Both the position numbers and the translations under genes were made by a program. Positions 26,091 to 34,500 of a DNA stretch of 38,760 bases are shown piece after piece (position 1 is the first letter of the stretch; each line of letters opens with the position of its first letter). The stretch comes from Cyclobacteriaceae bacterium (GTDB lineage Bacteria; Bacteroidota; Bacteroidia; Cytophagales; Cyclobacteriaceae). The stretch lies in assembly GCA_012033595.1 (NCBI GenBank), contig JAAUQL010000053.1, forward strand, positions 1 to 38,760, in the 5' to 3' direction. The notes under the pieces are model-generated. The model made no database searches. It was given only the letters and a program-made list of their open reading frames with translations, and was not told where the DNA came from.

Positions 26091-27140
26091 ATGATAGGTA
26101 ACAGACGCCACTTTTTGAGCCTGCTTGGGGTAGCATCACTTGCTACCACCTTGCCTGGCTATGCCGTTTTGGATACTTTTTCTGTACATGAAAAAGCAAT
26201 AAAGCCTCCACGACTCAGGCCTGGTCATACCGTGGCACTCATCAGCCCGTCGGGAGCCATCTACGAAAGTGAACCCTACGCTATCGCCACAGAAGTGCTC
26301 GAAGCCCTGGGGCTAAACGTGAAATATAGTCCCCACCTCCACGACCGATATGGCCATTTGGCCGGCAAAGATGAAGACCGCGCCAGGGAGATCAACAGCA
26401 TGTTTGCCGATGACAGTGTCAATGCGATCATGTGTATCAGGGGAGGCTCCGGTGCTGCACGCATAGTCGATTTGCTCGACTATCATACCATCGCCGCCAA
26501 TCCGAAAATATTCATTGGCTACAGCGATATCACCGCCCTATTGTTGGCCATTTATGCCAAAACAAACCTGATCACCTTTCACGGACCGGTGGCCACCTCT
26601 GAGTGGAACGGCTTTTCGCTCGATTATTTCAAAAGCATATTGTTCGAAGGGGCTGCACCGCAAATGCTCAATCCTGACAAAGCCGATACAGACCTGGTAC
26701 AGGTCGAAGACCGGATCCGCACCATCACCTCCGGCAAGGCAACAGGCATATTGGCCGGGGGCAATCTGTCCGTGCTCTGCGGCCTCATTGGCTCAGGGTA
26801 CTTGCCCGATTGGAAGGGTAAAATCCTCTTTCTTGAAGAAATAGGCGAGAAGATTTATGCCATCGACCGATGGATGTCGCAACTGAAACTCGCCGGAGTA
26901 TTAGAACAGTTGAGCGGTTTTGTGCTGGGCAAATGCACCGATTGTGAACCAGGCACCGGCTATGGCTCTCTTACCCTGGAAGAGGTGATAAATGACCACA
27001 TCCGGCCACTGGGCATACCGGCATATAGCGGAGCCATGATCGGTCACATCTCCAAAAAATTCACCTTGCCGGTGGGCCTCCGCGCCCAAATAGATGCGGA
27101 CAAAGGAAGCATTCAATTGTTGGAACCGGCGGTGGAATAG
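26091..27140 (+). CDS. S66 family LD-carboxypeptidase (LdcA/MccF-like), exported
   Basis: S66 peptidases cut the L,D bond in murein peptides (LdcA) or cleave acyl-nucleotide peptides (MccF). The protein (349 aa from the ATG at 26091) starts with a twin-arginine-like signal (NRRHFLSLLGVASLATTLPG), suggesting periplasmic action. Most LdcA proteins are cytoplasmic. The nucleophile is S145 in IGYSDITALL, with the RGGSGAAR turn before it. The glutamate is E249/E250 in FLEEIGEK and the histidine is H319 in GHISKKFTLPVG. An earlier ATG at 26046 would place the signal internally. It fits a role trimming the terminal D-Ala from imported tetrapeptides. Confidence 0.88.
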   Translation: MIGNRRHFLSLLGVASLATTLPGYAVLDTFSVHEKAIKPPRLRPGHTVALISPSGAIYESEPYAIATEVLEALGLNVKYSPHLHDRYGHLAGKDEDRAREINSMFADDSVNAIMCIRGGSGAARIVDLLDYHTIAANPKIFIGYSDITALLLAIYAKTNLITFHGPVATSEWNGFSLDYFKSILFEGAAPQMLNPDKADTDLVQVEDRIRTITSGKATGILAGGNLSVLCGLIGSGYLPDWKGKILFLEEIGEKIYAIDRWMSQLKLAGVLEQLSGFVLGKCTDCEPGTGYGSLTLEEVINDHIRPLGIPAYSGAMIGHISKKFTLPVGLRAQIDADKGSIQLLEPAVE

Positions 27141-27346
27141 TAAATAGCGAACAGAAAATGTCAAACTATGGTCAGCAATCATAAACCTAATCTTCCAATG
27201 CGCTTTGCCTATTACCTTACTTATAATATGGTCTCCTCTTTGTCGGACAGACGGATTTCGGCAGCAGGAGAATTGGAGGTTTGTCCTTTTAGTTTTAAAA
27301 TATGCACCGGAGCTTACCTTATTGACAGACTTTATCAATCGATGTC

Positions 27347-29839
27347 ATGAAAAAAATATATTATCTCCTTCTGGTCTCTTTAATGCTTTTTGATATGAAT
27401 TGCCAACCTAAACGAAACACCATACTTCCCGGTGCTAATCTGGTGGAAGAACTCATGAGGTCTCGCCCCGAGCAGTTCGCCCATCTGCTGCACAATCCGG
27501 AAAAATATGAGATCCAGATCATCTATACCCAGATAGACCGCGACAGCGCCAACCGACCCTCCTTCAAAAGTTATCATTATCAGCCGGATTCCGGCCGGTA
27601 TTTCTATCCGGCCAGCACCGTGAAGTTGCCCACCGCACTACTGGCCCTGGAAAAACTAAATGAACTCGGCATAGACAACTTAGACAAAAATACCAGTATG
27701 CTCACCGATAGCGTCTTCTCGGGTCAGTCGTCTGTGGGGGCCGATAGTACATCGCCCAACGGCCTGCCGAGCATCGCCCACTACATCAAAAAAGTACTGC
27801 TGGTCAGCGACAACGACGCCTTCAACAGGCTGTACGAATTTGTAGGCCAGGAGCGCATCAATGCCCGGCTGCACGCCAAAGGATACGAAAACACCAACAT
27901 CAGGCACCGGCTGAGCATTTTCCTGAGCGAAGAAGAAAACAGGCACACCAATCCCGTCCGCTTTGTGCAAGGCGATACACTTATTTATGCCCAGCCCGAA
28001 GCGATAAATAAGGAACCGCTTGCGCGGAATGTCGGAGCGCTCAAAGGAGTGGGGTATATGGCCAACAACAGCCTGGTACAGGAGCCGATGGATTTTTCTC
28101 AAAAAAATGCCCTGCCGCTCCGCGACATGCACGAGATACTCAAAGCACTGATTTTCCCGGAGGCAGTCAGCCAAAAACAAAGGTTTGACCTAAGCCCGGC
28201 AGACTACCAGTTTGTCTATCAATACATGTCGCAACTGCCCTCAGAGACCAGCTATCCGGCCTATGACACCGCCGAATACTACGATGCCTACGTGAAATTT
28301 CTGATGCACGGAAACGACAAAGCACCCTTGCCCAAGTACATTCGGATATTTAATAAAATCGGCGATGCCTATGGCTTTATGATCGACCATGCCTACATCG
28401 TCGATTTTGAGCATAAAACGGAATTTATGCTTTCTGCCGTCATCCTGGCCAATGACAATGGCATCTTCAATGACGGCAATTACGAATACGACTCCATCGG
28501 ATACCCCTTTATGCGCAACCTGGGCCGACTCATCTATGATTACGAGCTTCAGCGCACACGCAAATTCAAACCTGACCTTTCCAGATTTATGATCCCTTAC
28601 GACAAAGTGGTGATGAGCTCAGAAGCATTCCACCCCAATTTATACCAAAATTACCATCATTATCATATTCCTGCGCTTTCGCGAATGCAGATAAAGCGGT
28701 CGGACATAGAGCCATATCTCGATGCCCTGCTACACCATCCGGCCTTCGAGGTGAGCAAAGTGGGCGAATCGGTCGAGGGACGCGACATCAACCTGGTGAA
28801 AGCAGGTACCGGATCCCGCAGCGTAATGCTGTGGTCGCAAATGCATGGTGACGAAAGCACCGCCACACGAGCCATGATGGAGATTTTTCGCTTTTTCACC
28901 ACCCACGATGCCCTCGATGCATGGAAGAGCAAATTGCTGTCTGGTCTTACCTTGTATTTTATCCCCATGCTCAACCCCGATGGCGCCGAAGCGCATGTGC
29001 GCCGCAACAGCCTGGGCATAGACCTGAACCGCGACGCATTGCGGTTGGTATCGCCCGAAGCTAAAATCTTAAAAGATACTCGCGACAAATACAAGCCTGA
29101 TTTTGGCTTCAACCTGCACGATCAAAGCAAATATTATAATGTACACCGCACCGCAAAGACGGCTTCGATTTCATTTTTGGCTCCGGCCTATAATGATGAA
29201 AAAGAAATAAACGAATGCCGGAGAAATGCCATGCTTACCATTGTGGGCATCAACAACGCCTTGCAGCAATACATTCCCGGCCGGCTAGGCCGATACGACG
29301 ACGCCTTTGAGCCGCGGGCATTTGGCGACAATATACAGAAATGGGGCACCAGCACCATACTGGTAGAGTCTGGCGGCCTGCCAGGCGACCCGGAAAAAAG
29401 CGAACTGGTCAGGCTCAATTTTGTGGCCATCCTGCACGCACTCGACATGCTGGCTTCGGGTCATTTTGCCACTTACGACCATGCCGCCTACTTCGATATA
29501 CCCGAGAATGACCGTAAGCTTGTTGACCAGCTCATCAGAAATGCGACACTGCACAAAGATGGTCACGACTACCTGATGGATATAGGGCTGATGCTGCAAG
29601 ACGGCGACCAGAATGCCACTGCCATCATCGATGACATGGGCGACCTGTCCACTTACTATGGTTATGAAGAAATCGACGCCTCAGGCATGCAGATCATGGC
29701 TTCGGGCTGGCAACATACTTCTGGTAAAAACCAGGAAATCAAGCTACAACCCGGCGTTCAGGCCAATTTTGTGTTGGCGCAACATGGGGAAACGATCTAT
29801 GAATTTATACATGGGAAACTTATAAAAACAAGACAATAA
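27347..29839 (+). CDS. Lipoprotein fusion: class A beta-lactamase-like domain plus M14 zinc carboxypeptidase
   Basis: The 830-aa protein has a lipoprotein signal (MKKIYYLLLVSLMLFDMNC). Residues about 30-400 form a serine beta-lactamase/transpeptidase-like domain with the S-x-x-K motif S90-T-V-K93 (YPASTVKLPTALLALEKL) and LLVSDNDAFNRLYE in place of SDN. Residues about 440-720 form an M14 carboxypeptidase with zinc ligands H500 and E503 (MHGDESTATRAM) and H591 (NLHDQ). The arginine/asparagine region is NSLGIDLNRDA and the catalytic glutamate is E674 (ILVESGG). A short beta-rich tail follows. The class A-like part could hydrolyse D-amino acid peptides. The M14 part may cut gamma-D-Glu-diamino acid bonds, as known M14 murein peptidases do. 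Substrates are inferred. Confidence 0.85.
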   Translation: MKKIYYLLLVSLMLFDMNCQPKRNTILPGANLVEELMRSRPEQFAHLLHNPEKYEIQIIYTQIDRDSANRPSFKSYHYQPDSGRYFYPASTVKLPTALLALEKLNELGIDNLDKNTSMLTDSVFSGQSSVGADSTSPNGLPSIAHYIKKVLLVSDNDAFNRLYEFVGQERINARLHAKGYENTNIRHRLSIFLSEEENRHTNPVRFVQGDTLIYAQPEAINKEPLARNVGALKGVGYMANNSLVQEPMDFSQKNALPLRDMHEILKALIFPEAVSQKQRFDLSPADYQFVYQYMSQLPSETSYPAYDTAEYYDAYVKFLMHGNDKAPLPKYIRIFNKIGDAYGFMIDHAYIVDFEHKTEFMLSAVILANDNGIFNDGNYEYDSIGYPFMRNLGRLIYDYELQRTRKFKPDLSRFMIPYDKVVMSSEAFHPNLYQNYHHYHIPALSRMQIKRSDIEPYLDALLHHPAFEVSKVGESVEGRDINLVKAGTGSRSVMLWSQMHGDESTATRAMMEIFRFFTTHDALDAWKSKLLSGLTLYFIPMLNPDGAEAHVRRNSLGIDLNRDALRLVSPEAKILKDTRDKYKPDFGFNLHDQSKYYNVHRTAKTASISFLAPAYNDEKEINECRRNAMLTIVGINNALQQYIPGRLGRYDDAFEPRAFGDNIQKWGTSTILVESGGLPGDPEKSELVRLNFVAILHALDMLASGHFATYDHAAYFDIPENDRKLVDQLIRNATLHKDGHDYLMDIGLMLQDGDQNATAIIDDMGDLSTYYGYEEIDASGMQIMASGWQHTSGKNQEIKLQPGVQANFVLAQHGETIYEFIHGKLIKTRQ

Positions 29840-29840
29840 T

Positions 29841-30923
29841 ATGCAAACTGCTTTAAGAGAACTGACCGGGACTGCCTGTATCATTACCGGTGGTTTGTTA
29901 GCTACTTCACATGCCAAAACCGCCCATGGACTGCTCAGGGAGTCTAAGCGCTTTGACATTAGTGGAGTGATAGACGATAAATGTGCAGGCCGCGACGCCG
30001 GCGAATACCTGGCAGGCGCGCCTATCGGCATTCCTGTCTTTGCCACAGTAGAAGATTTGATAACATCCCGGGGCGTGAAGCCGGACTACGCCATATTGGG
30101 CATGGCCACCAAAGGCGGTGTGCTGCCGGCACATTTGTATCCGGTGATAGAAGAAGTGCTGCATCACGGCATCAGCATTGTAAACGGGCTGCACCAACCC
30201 CTCTCTGAAGTGGCTGCCCTGAAGTCGATAGCCGAACGCCATGGCGCTGTGATCTATGATATTCGCAAGCCCAAGCCATTTGGCGAGCTGCATTTTTGGA
30301 GTGGAAAGATAATGGAGGTGGATGCGATCAAACTTGGCGTGTTGGGCACCGACTGCGCGCTTGGCAAGCGCACTACGGCCAAACTGCTGGTAAACGCCCT
30401 CAACGAGGCCGGTATATCTGCTCAAATGATCTACACCGGTCAGACCGGGTGGCTACAGGGCACCAAATATGGTTTCATATTCGATGCCACCCCCAACGAT
30501 TTTATTCCCGGTGAGGTGGAGCATGCCATATACGAATGCTGGCTCAACGAAAAACCTGAGGTGATAGTGGTAGAAGGCCAGGCATCGCTGCGCAATCCGG
30601 GCGGCCCCTGCGGTTCCGAATTTATCATTTCAGGCAGGCTCGATGGTGTGGTACTGCAACATCACCCTACACGCGAAAAATACAGCAACCTGGAGTACTT
30701 GCCAACTCTAATTCCCGATCCGATGGAAGATGTGCAGCTCATTAAAATGCTCGGCACAGCTACCTGGGCCATGACCTTGAACACTGCCGGACTCACCAGC
30801 GAAGAAAAAGCACTGCACAAAACAAAACTTGCCGCCGACAGTGGCTTGACGGTGGTATGCCCGCTCGAAGATGGTCTTGAAGAAATCGTACAATTGATCA
30901 GAAACAAACTGGTGACTGCATAA
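29841..30923 (+). CDS. DUF1611 family protein, DgcN-like (N-acetyl-D-glutamate pathway)
   Basis: The 360-aa protein has an N-terminal Rossmann-type domain (about 1-140, VIDDKCAGRDAGEYL, DYAILGMATKGG) and a C-terminal P-loop domain with VLGTDCALGKRTTAKLL (about 168-184) and a Walker B-like EVIVVEGQASL. DUF1611 proteins such as DgcN of Pseudoalteromonas acetylate D-glutamate, which the partner DgcA, an enolase-superfamily enzyme, then racemises. The next gene here is also enolase-superfamily, so the pair matches that arrangement. It starts one base after the upstream stop codon (TAATATG). Function here is inferred from the known pair. Confidence 0.85.
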   Translation: MQTALRELTGTACIITGGLLATSHAKTAHGLLRESKRFDISGVIDDKCAGRDAGEYLAGAPIGIPVFATVEDLITSRGVKPDYAILGMATKGGVLPAHLYPVIEEVLHHGISIVNGLHQPLSEVAALKSIAERHGAVIYDIRKPKPFGELHFWSGKIMEVDAIKLGVLGTDCALGKRTTAKLLVNALNEAGISAQMIYTGQTGWLQGTKYGFIFDATPNDFIPGEVEHAIYECWLNEKPEVIVVEGQASLRNPGGPCGSEFIISGRLDGVVLQHHPTREKYSNLEYLPTLIPDPMEDVQLIKMLGTATWAMTLNTAGLTSEEKALHKTKLAADSGLTVVCPLEDGLEEIVQLIRNKLVTA

Positions 30924-31003
30924 ATTGGTTATCAATGATGCATGCAGCCTGTAAAGAGAGGAAAAACATTCTATGGGCTGTTTTGGTGTCAAACCTATTC
31001 ATT

Positions 31004-32095
31004 ATGAAAATTAAAAATATAATAAGCTGGAAAAAAAACCTGGGCAGCAAACGGCCCTACACCATCGCCTTCAAGACCATCAGCGATGTGGACAATGTTT
31101 TTGTGAAAGTAACGCTTGAAGATGGCAGCTTTGGCATAGGAGCCGGCAACCCCAGCGAATATGTGACTGGCGAATCCATAGCAATGACCCATGCCACCCT
31201 TTCGCAAGAAAACCTGGCCTTTTTGATCGGTCGCGATCTCCGCGATTTCTACGCACTGCTTGACGAAATCATGTTGAAATTTCCCCAGGCTCCGGCCGCC
31301 CGTGCAGCACTGGATATCGCGCTATACGACGCGTTTACCAAGCATTTGCAAATTCCCCTCGGCAGGTTTCTTGGCATACAAATCAAATCTATGCCAACCT
31401 CCATCACCATTGGGATAAAAAATGTAGAAGAAACCCTGGAGGAAGCTCAGGAATACTACGATGCAGGGTTCAGATACCTGAAGGTAAAGACCGGCAATGC
31501 CGTGGCAGAAGACATCGAACGCATGGCCAAACTGCGCGAAAAGTTTGGTAATGCCATCCACATTCGTGTAGATGCCAACCAGGGCTACGATGAGGCGGCA
31601 CTGATCGAATTTTATGCCCTGACCAAAAAATTCGATATCGAGCTGATCGAACAGCCCCTCCGCGCCGGAATGGAGCTACAAATGAAACAATTGCCTGACG
31701 AGATCAAGGCAATCTTAGCCGCAGATGAGAGCGTGCTCACACCAGCCCAGGCGTTTGATCTCGCCACACCTCCCGGCGCGTGTGGTATTTTCAATATCAA
31801 GTTGATGAAATCCGGTGGCATTTACCCGGCGCACCAGATCGCCACCATCGCCAGATATGCCGGCATAGACCTGATGTGGGGCTGCAACGACGAAAGCATT
31901 GTGAGCATAGCGGCAGCCCTGCATGTCGCATTTTCCTTTCCCAATACCAAATACATCGATCTGGATGGCAGCCTGGATTTGATGGTAGATGTGGGAAAAG
32001 GGGGATTTCAACTCAGCGATGGCATCATGTCCATCACCGACCAACCCGGTCTTGGGGTGCAACTGGTGGATGAACCGGATGAAGCCCTGGCATAA
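31004..32095 (+). CDS. Enolase-superfamily dipeptide epimerase (L-Ala-D/L-Glu type) or DgcA
   Basis: The 363-aa protein (ATG at 31004, MKIKNIISWKK) belongs to the muconate-lactonizing-like branch of the enolase superfamily. Catalytic pattern: K-x-K in YLKVKTGNA, Mg ligands D in IRVDANQGYD, E in ELIEQPLRAG and D in LAADESVLT, then the distal lysine in NIKLMKSGG. Near the C-terminus, YIDLDGSLDL matches the D-x-D motif of dipeptide epimerases that binds the substrate amino group. It would epimerise L-Ala-D-Glu to L-Ala-L-Glu. Racemising N-acetyl-glutamate (DgcA) is the alternative because of the DUF1611 neighbour. The in-frame ATG at 30935 adds unconserved residues. Confidence 0.9.
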   Translation: MKIKNIISWKKNLGSKRPYTIAFKTISDVDNVFVKVTLEDGSFGIGAGNPSEYVTGESIAMTHATLSQENLAFLIGRDLRDFYALLDEIMLKFPQAPAARAALDIALYDAFTKHLQIPLGRFLGIQIKSMPTSITIGIKNVEETLEEAQEYYDAGFRYLKVKTGNAVAEDIERMAKLREKFGNAIHIRVDANQGYDEAALIEFYALTKKFDIELIEQPLRAGMELQMKQLPDEIKAILAADESVLTPAQAFDLATPPGACGIFNIKLMKSGGIYPAHQIATIARYAGIDLMWGCNDESIVSIAAALHVAFSFPNTKYIDLDGSLDLMVDVGKGGFQLSDGIMSITDQPGLGVQLVDEPDEALA

Positions 32096-32110
32096 CGTTG
32101 ATGCCATAAG

Positions 32111-32138
32111 CTGAAGCCTGACCCCGGTCGGGCTTCAG
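32111..32138 (+). terminator. Strong hairpin after the peptide-scavenging operon
   Basis: CTGAAGCC (32111-32118) pairs fully with GGCTTCAG (32131-32138). The loop can extend the stem through GACC/GGTC. It lies 15 bases after the epimerase stop. No T-run follows, so it is a candidate terminator or mRNA-stabilising structure. Confidence 0.5.
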
Positions 32139-32336
32139 CGTATAATCTATGGACGTTTAGACAGCCTGACCAATTTCGGGGTAATCGCGCACCAAGACCC
32201 GGAGCTTAGTCCGAGGCCACGGCTGCTGCACCCATCCAAACGCTTTCCCAAGCCCTCTCATAATTTTATCTTTCCTTTGGTATAATTTCCCCCGCCTCAT
32301 GTTGAGCGATGTTTGTATATTTCAACATTTACGACT

Positions 32337-33377
32337 ATGGGCAGCAGACTGAATAAAACAAAAATATACTGGATGCTCCAGGCAGGTGGCTGGGCGCTAT
32401 TGGCCATTGTCAACATTTTGTTTTCCTATGTGCAGGGCACGCTCAATAGTTATTATATTTTTTATGCCCTGCTGGTCACGCTGTGGTTCATTTTTTCATC
32501 CCATATTTTCAGGTATTTTATAAATAAATGGGGCTGGGTGAATGTGAAGGTAAGGGATGTGGTGCTCAAGGTCTTTGTGTGTATCTTGCTGCTAACTGTT
32601 ACCAACTTTGTCGCCCACATCATTTTCTTATATCTGTTGGGCATTTTAGAAATCAGCTACGATCTTGATCCGCTCAATATACTGGGCACTTTGCTATCCA
32701 CTTTTTTCATCTACTTTGTCTGGACGCTCTTTTACTTTATATATCATTACTTCGAAAAATACAATACCGCACTCAAATACGAAGCGCTCAAAAATGAAAT
32801 CGAACTCAATAATTTAAAGTCGCAACTCAACCCACATTTCATTTTCAATGCACTCAACAGCATCAGAGCGCTTATAGACGAAAACCCGGCAAAATCTAAA
32901 GATGCCATTACGCAATTGTCGAGTATTTTGCGCAGCTCATTGGTCATTAACCGCGATAAGCTCACCAGCTTCAATGAAGAAATAGACACGGTGCGCGACT
33001 ATCTCGATCTGGAAAAAATCCGTTTCGAAGAGCGACTAAGGGTAAGCTATGCCATCGACCCCGGATCGAAGCATTTTGCAGTGCCCCCGCTGATGATACA
33101 AACCCTCGTAGAAAACGGTATAAAACACGGAATTTCCAAGCTGCAGCAGGGCGGGGAAATATCGCTGATCACCCGGGTAGAAAACGAAATGCTGTGTATA
33201 AGCATAAGAAACAATGGCCAATTTGCAGAAAAAAAGAACCTGGATGGGGAAGGTCTCGGACTGGCCAACACCCGCCAAAGGCTAAAATTGCTGTATGGAC
33301 AAAAGGCCAGTTTTCAGATTTACAATGAAGATGACAATACTGTGCTGACAGAAGTGATTTTACCGCAAAAAATTTAA
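32337..33377 (+). CDS. LytS-type sensor histidine kinase
   Basis: The 346-aa kinase starts at the ATG at 32337 (MGSRLNKTKIYWMLQAGGWA). About four membrane segments lie between residues 8 and 145. The His_kinase domain follows with the phosphoaccepting H167 in LKSQLNPHFIFNALNSIRAL. The ATPase domain has MIQTLVENGIKHGISKL (N box) and GEGLGLANTRQRLKLLYG (G box). No separate periplasmic sensor domain is seen, so the membrane part probably senses. The LytTR regulator follows 286 bases later on the same strand and is its likely partner. An in-frame ATG at 32313 would add eight residues. Confidence 0.92.
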   Translation: MGSRLNKTKIYWMLQAGGWALLAIVNILFSYVQGTLNSYYIFYALLVTLWFIFSSHIFRYFINKWGWVNVKVRDVVLKVFVCILLLTVTNFVAHIIFLYLLGILEISYDLDPLNILGTLLSTFFIYFVWTLFYFIYHYFEKYNTALKYEALKNEIELNNLKSQLNPHFIFNALNSIRALIDENPAKSKDAITQLSSILRSSLVINRDKLTSFNEEIDTVRDYLDLEKIRFEERLRVSYAIDPGSKHFAVPPLMIQTLVENGIKHGISKLQQGGEISLITRVENEMLCISIRNNGQFAEKKNLDGEGLGLANTRQRLKLLYGQKASFQIYNEDDNTVLTEVILPQKI

Positions 33378-33506
33378 ATTGCAATGTGAATTACCCGAAA
33401 ATGAGGTTGCGTACAGCGGCTGACGCTGGCGCACATACCGGGGTTGGCCCTGCTTGGTGCATGGTTTTCACACAAATTTTTATTCGGCTCAAGCCGAACG
33501 TACAGT

Positions 33507-33683
33507 ATGGACAAATTGTATTTGCCAGGCTTACTAGTGGCCGTAGGTATTGCGATTTCGATTTTGAATAAGGCCACACATGCAATGAAACCTGAAAAAG
33601 AAAATATACATATGACTAAGGTCGCTGCAACCAAAGTTGCAGCGGCTGAAAACCTCAAAAGCCATGAAAGCCCTGATCATTGA
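33507..33683 (+). CDS. Possible small single-helix membrane protein between kinase and regulator
   Basis: The frame from the ATG at 33507 encodes 58 residues: MDKLYLPGLLVAVGIAISIL, a credible transmembrane helix, then a basic tail. The frame is open upstream to 33402 (residues ALLGAWFSHKFLF), with possible TTG starts only. Its end overlaps the regulator start by 20 bases. The frame may be real because it fills an otherwise unexplained gap with a hydrophobic helix. I do not recognise a family, and chance is possible. Confidence 0.3.
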   Translation: MDKLYLPGLLVAVGIAISILNKATHAMKPEKENIHMTKVAATKVAAAENLKSHESPDH

Positions 33684-34386
33684 TGACGAACGACTGGCAC
33701 GAAAAGAATTGATTTCGCTGCTGGGCAACTATCCAAAAATTGAAATTGTTGGCGAGGCCACCAATGCCGACGATGCGCGTGAAAAAATATCGGCATTGCA
33801 ACCGGAATTGCTCTTTCTCGATATTCAAATGCCAGGTCAAAATGGCTTTGAACTGCTGGAATCGCTCGACGTGGTGCCCAGGGTGATTTTCACCACTGCC
33901 TACGACGACTACGCCCTCAAGGCATTTGAGGTAAATGCCCTCGACTACCTGCTAAAGCCCATAAGAAGGGAGCGGCTTGACGAGTGCATACAAAAAATCA
34001 ACGATGAAGAAAGCATAGAAAAAAGCGCGCCGCAAGATGATGGACCAAAACTGGGACTCCATGACAGGGTATTTGTAAAAGACGGTGAAAAGTGCTGGTT
34101 CGTAAAGCTGTCTGATGTGCGCCTTTTCGAATCGGATGGCAACTATATCAAAGTATATTTCGATACGTTTAAGCCGATGATTCACAAATCGCTCAACGCC
34201 CTTGATAAAAAACTGGATGACCGCGCATTTTTTCGCGCCAGCCGCAAGCACATCATCAACCTGAGCTGGGTGGATGGCATCGAATCGTGGTTCAATGGGG
34301 GTCTGCTGGTAAAAATGAAAGGAGGCGAAAAGGTGGAAGTGAGCCGCCGTCAGGCTTCCAAATTCAAAGATATGATGAGTCTGTAG
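33664..34386 (+). CDS. LytTR family response regulator
   Basis: The 240-aa regulator starts at the ATG at 33664 (MKALIIDDERLARKELISLL). The receiver domain has the acidic pair DD and phosphoacceptor D53 (LLFLDIQMPGQNGFE), T in IFTTAYDDYA and K in YLLKPIRRERL. The C-terminal LytTR DNA-binding domain (about 140-240) has KDGEKCWFVKLSDVRLFESD and ends with RRQASKFKDMM. An earlier ATG at 33637 is less likely because it adds unconserved residues. Target genes are not identifiable from the sequence. Confidence 0.93.
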   Translation: MKALIIDDERLARKELISLLGNYPKIEIVGEATNADDAREKISALQPELLFLDIQMPGQNGFELLESLDVVPRVIFTTAYDDYALKAFEVNALDYLLKPIRRERLDECIQKINDEESIEKSAPQDDGPKLGLHDRVFVKDGEKCWFVKLSDVRLFESDGNYIKVYFDTFKPMIHKSLNALDKKLDDRAFFRASRKHIINLSWVDGIESWFNGGLLVKMKGGEKVEVSRRQASKFKDMMSL

Positions 34387-34402
34387 GAGGTATAATGCTC
34401 CT
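34385..34402 (+). terminator. Weak hairpin overlapping the regulator stop codon
   Basis: AGGAG (34385-34389) pairs with CTCCT (34398-34402), loop 8, followed by TTG only. It is a possible weak terminator. Confidence 0.25.
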
Positions 34403-34500
34403 TTGACACGAGGGGCTGAAATGATCAAGTCAACAATGTTTTTTCACCGGGTGGAATGGTTATAGGTACAATCCTCTACCCAATTTTTTGATATGATACC

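Noticed and set aside
27168-27350. Short plus-strand frames in the gap before the M14 fusion gene
   Set aside because: There are overlapping frames with no motif and no conserved start. The gap is short and probably holds only a transcript leader.
33384-33500. DUF1294-like gene fragment before the response regulator
   Set aside because: The resemblance (GAWFSHK against a HKT pattern) is too short to support the family.
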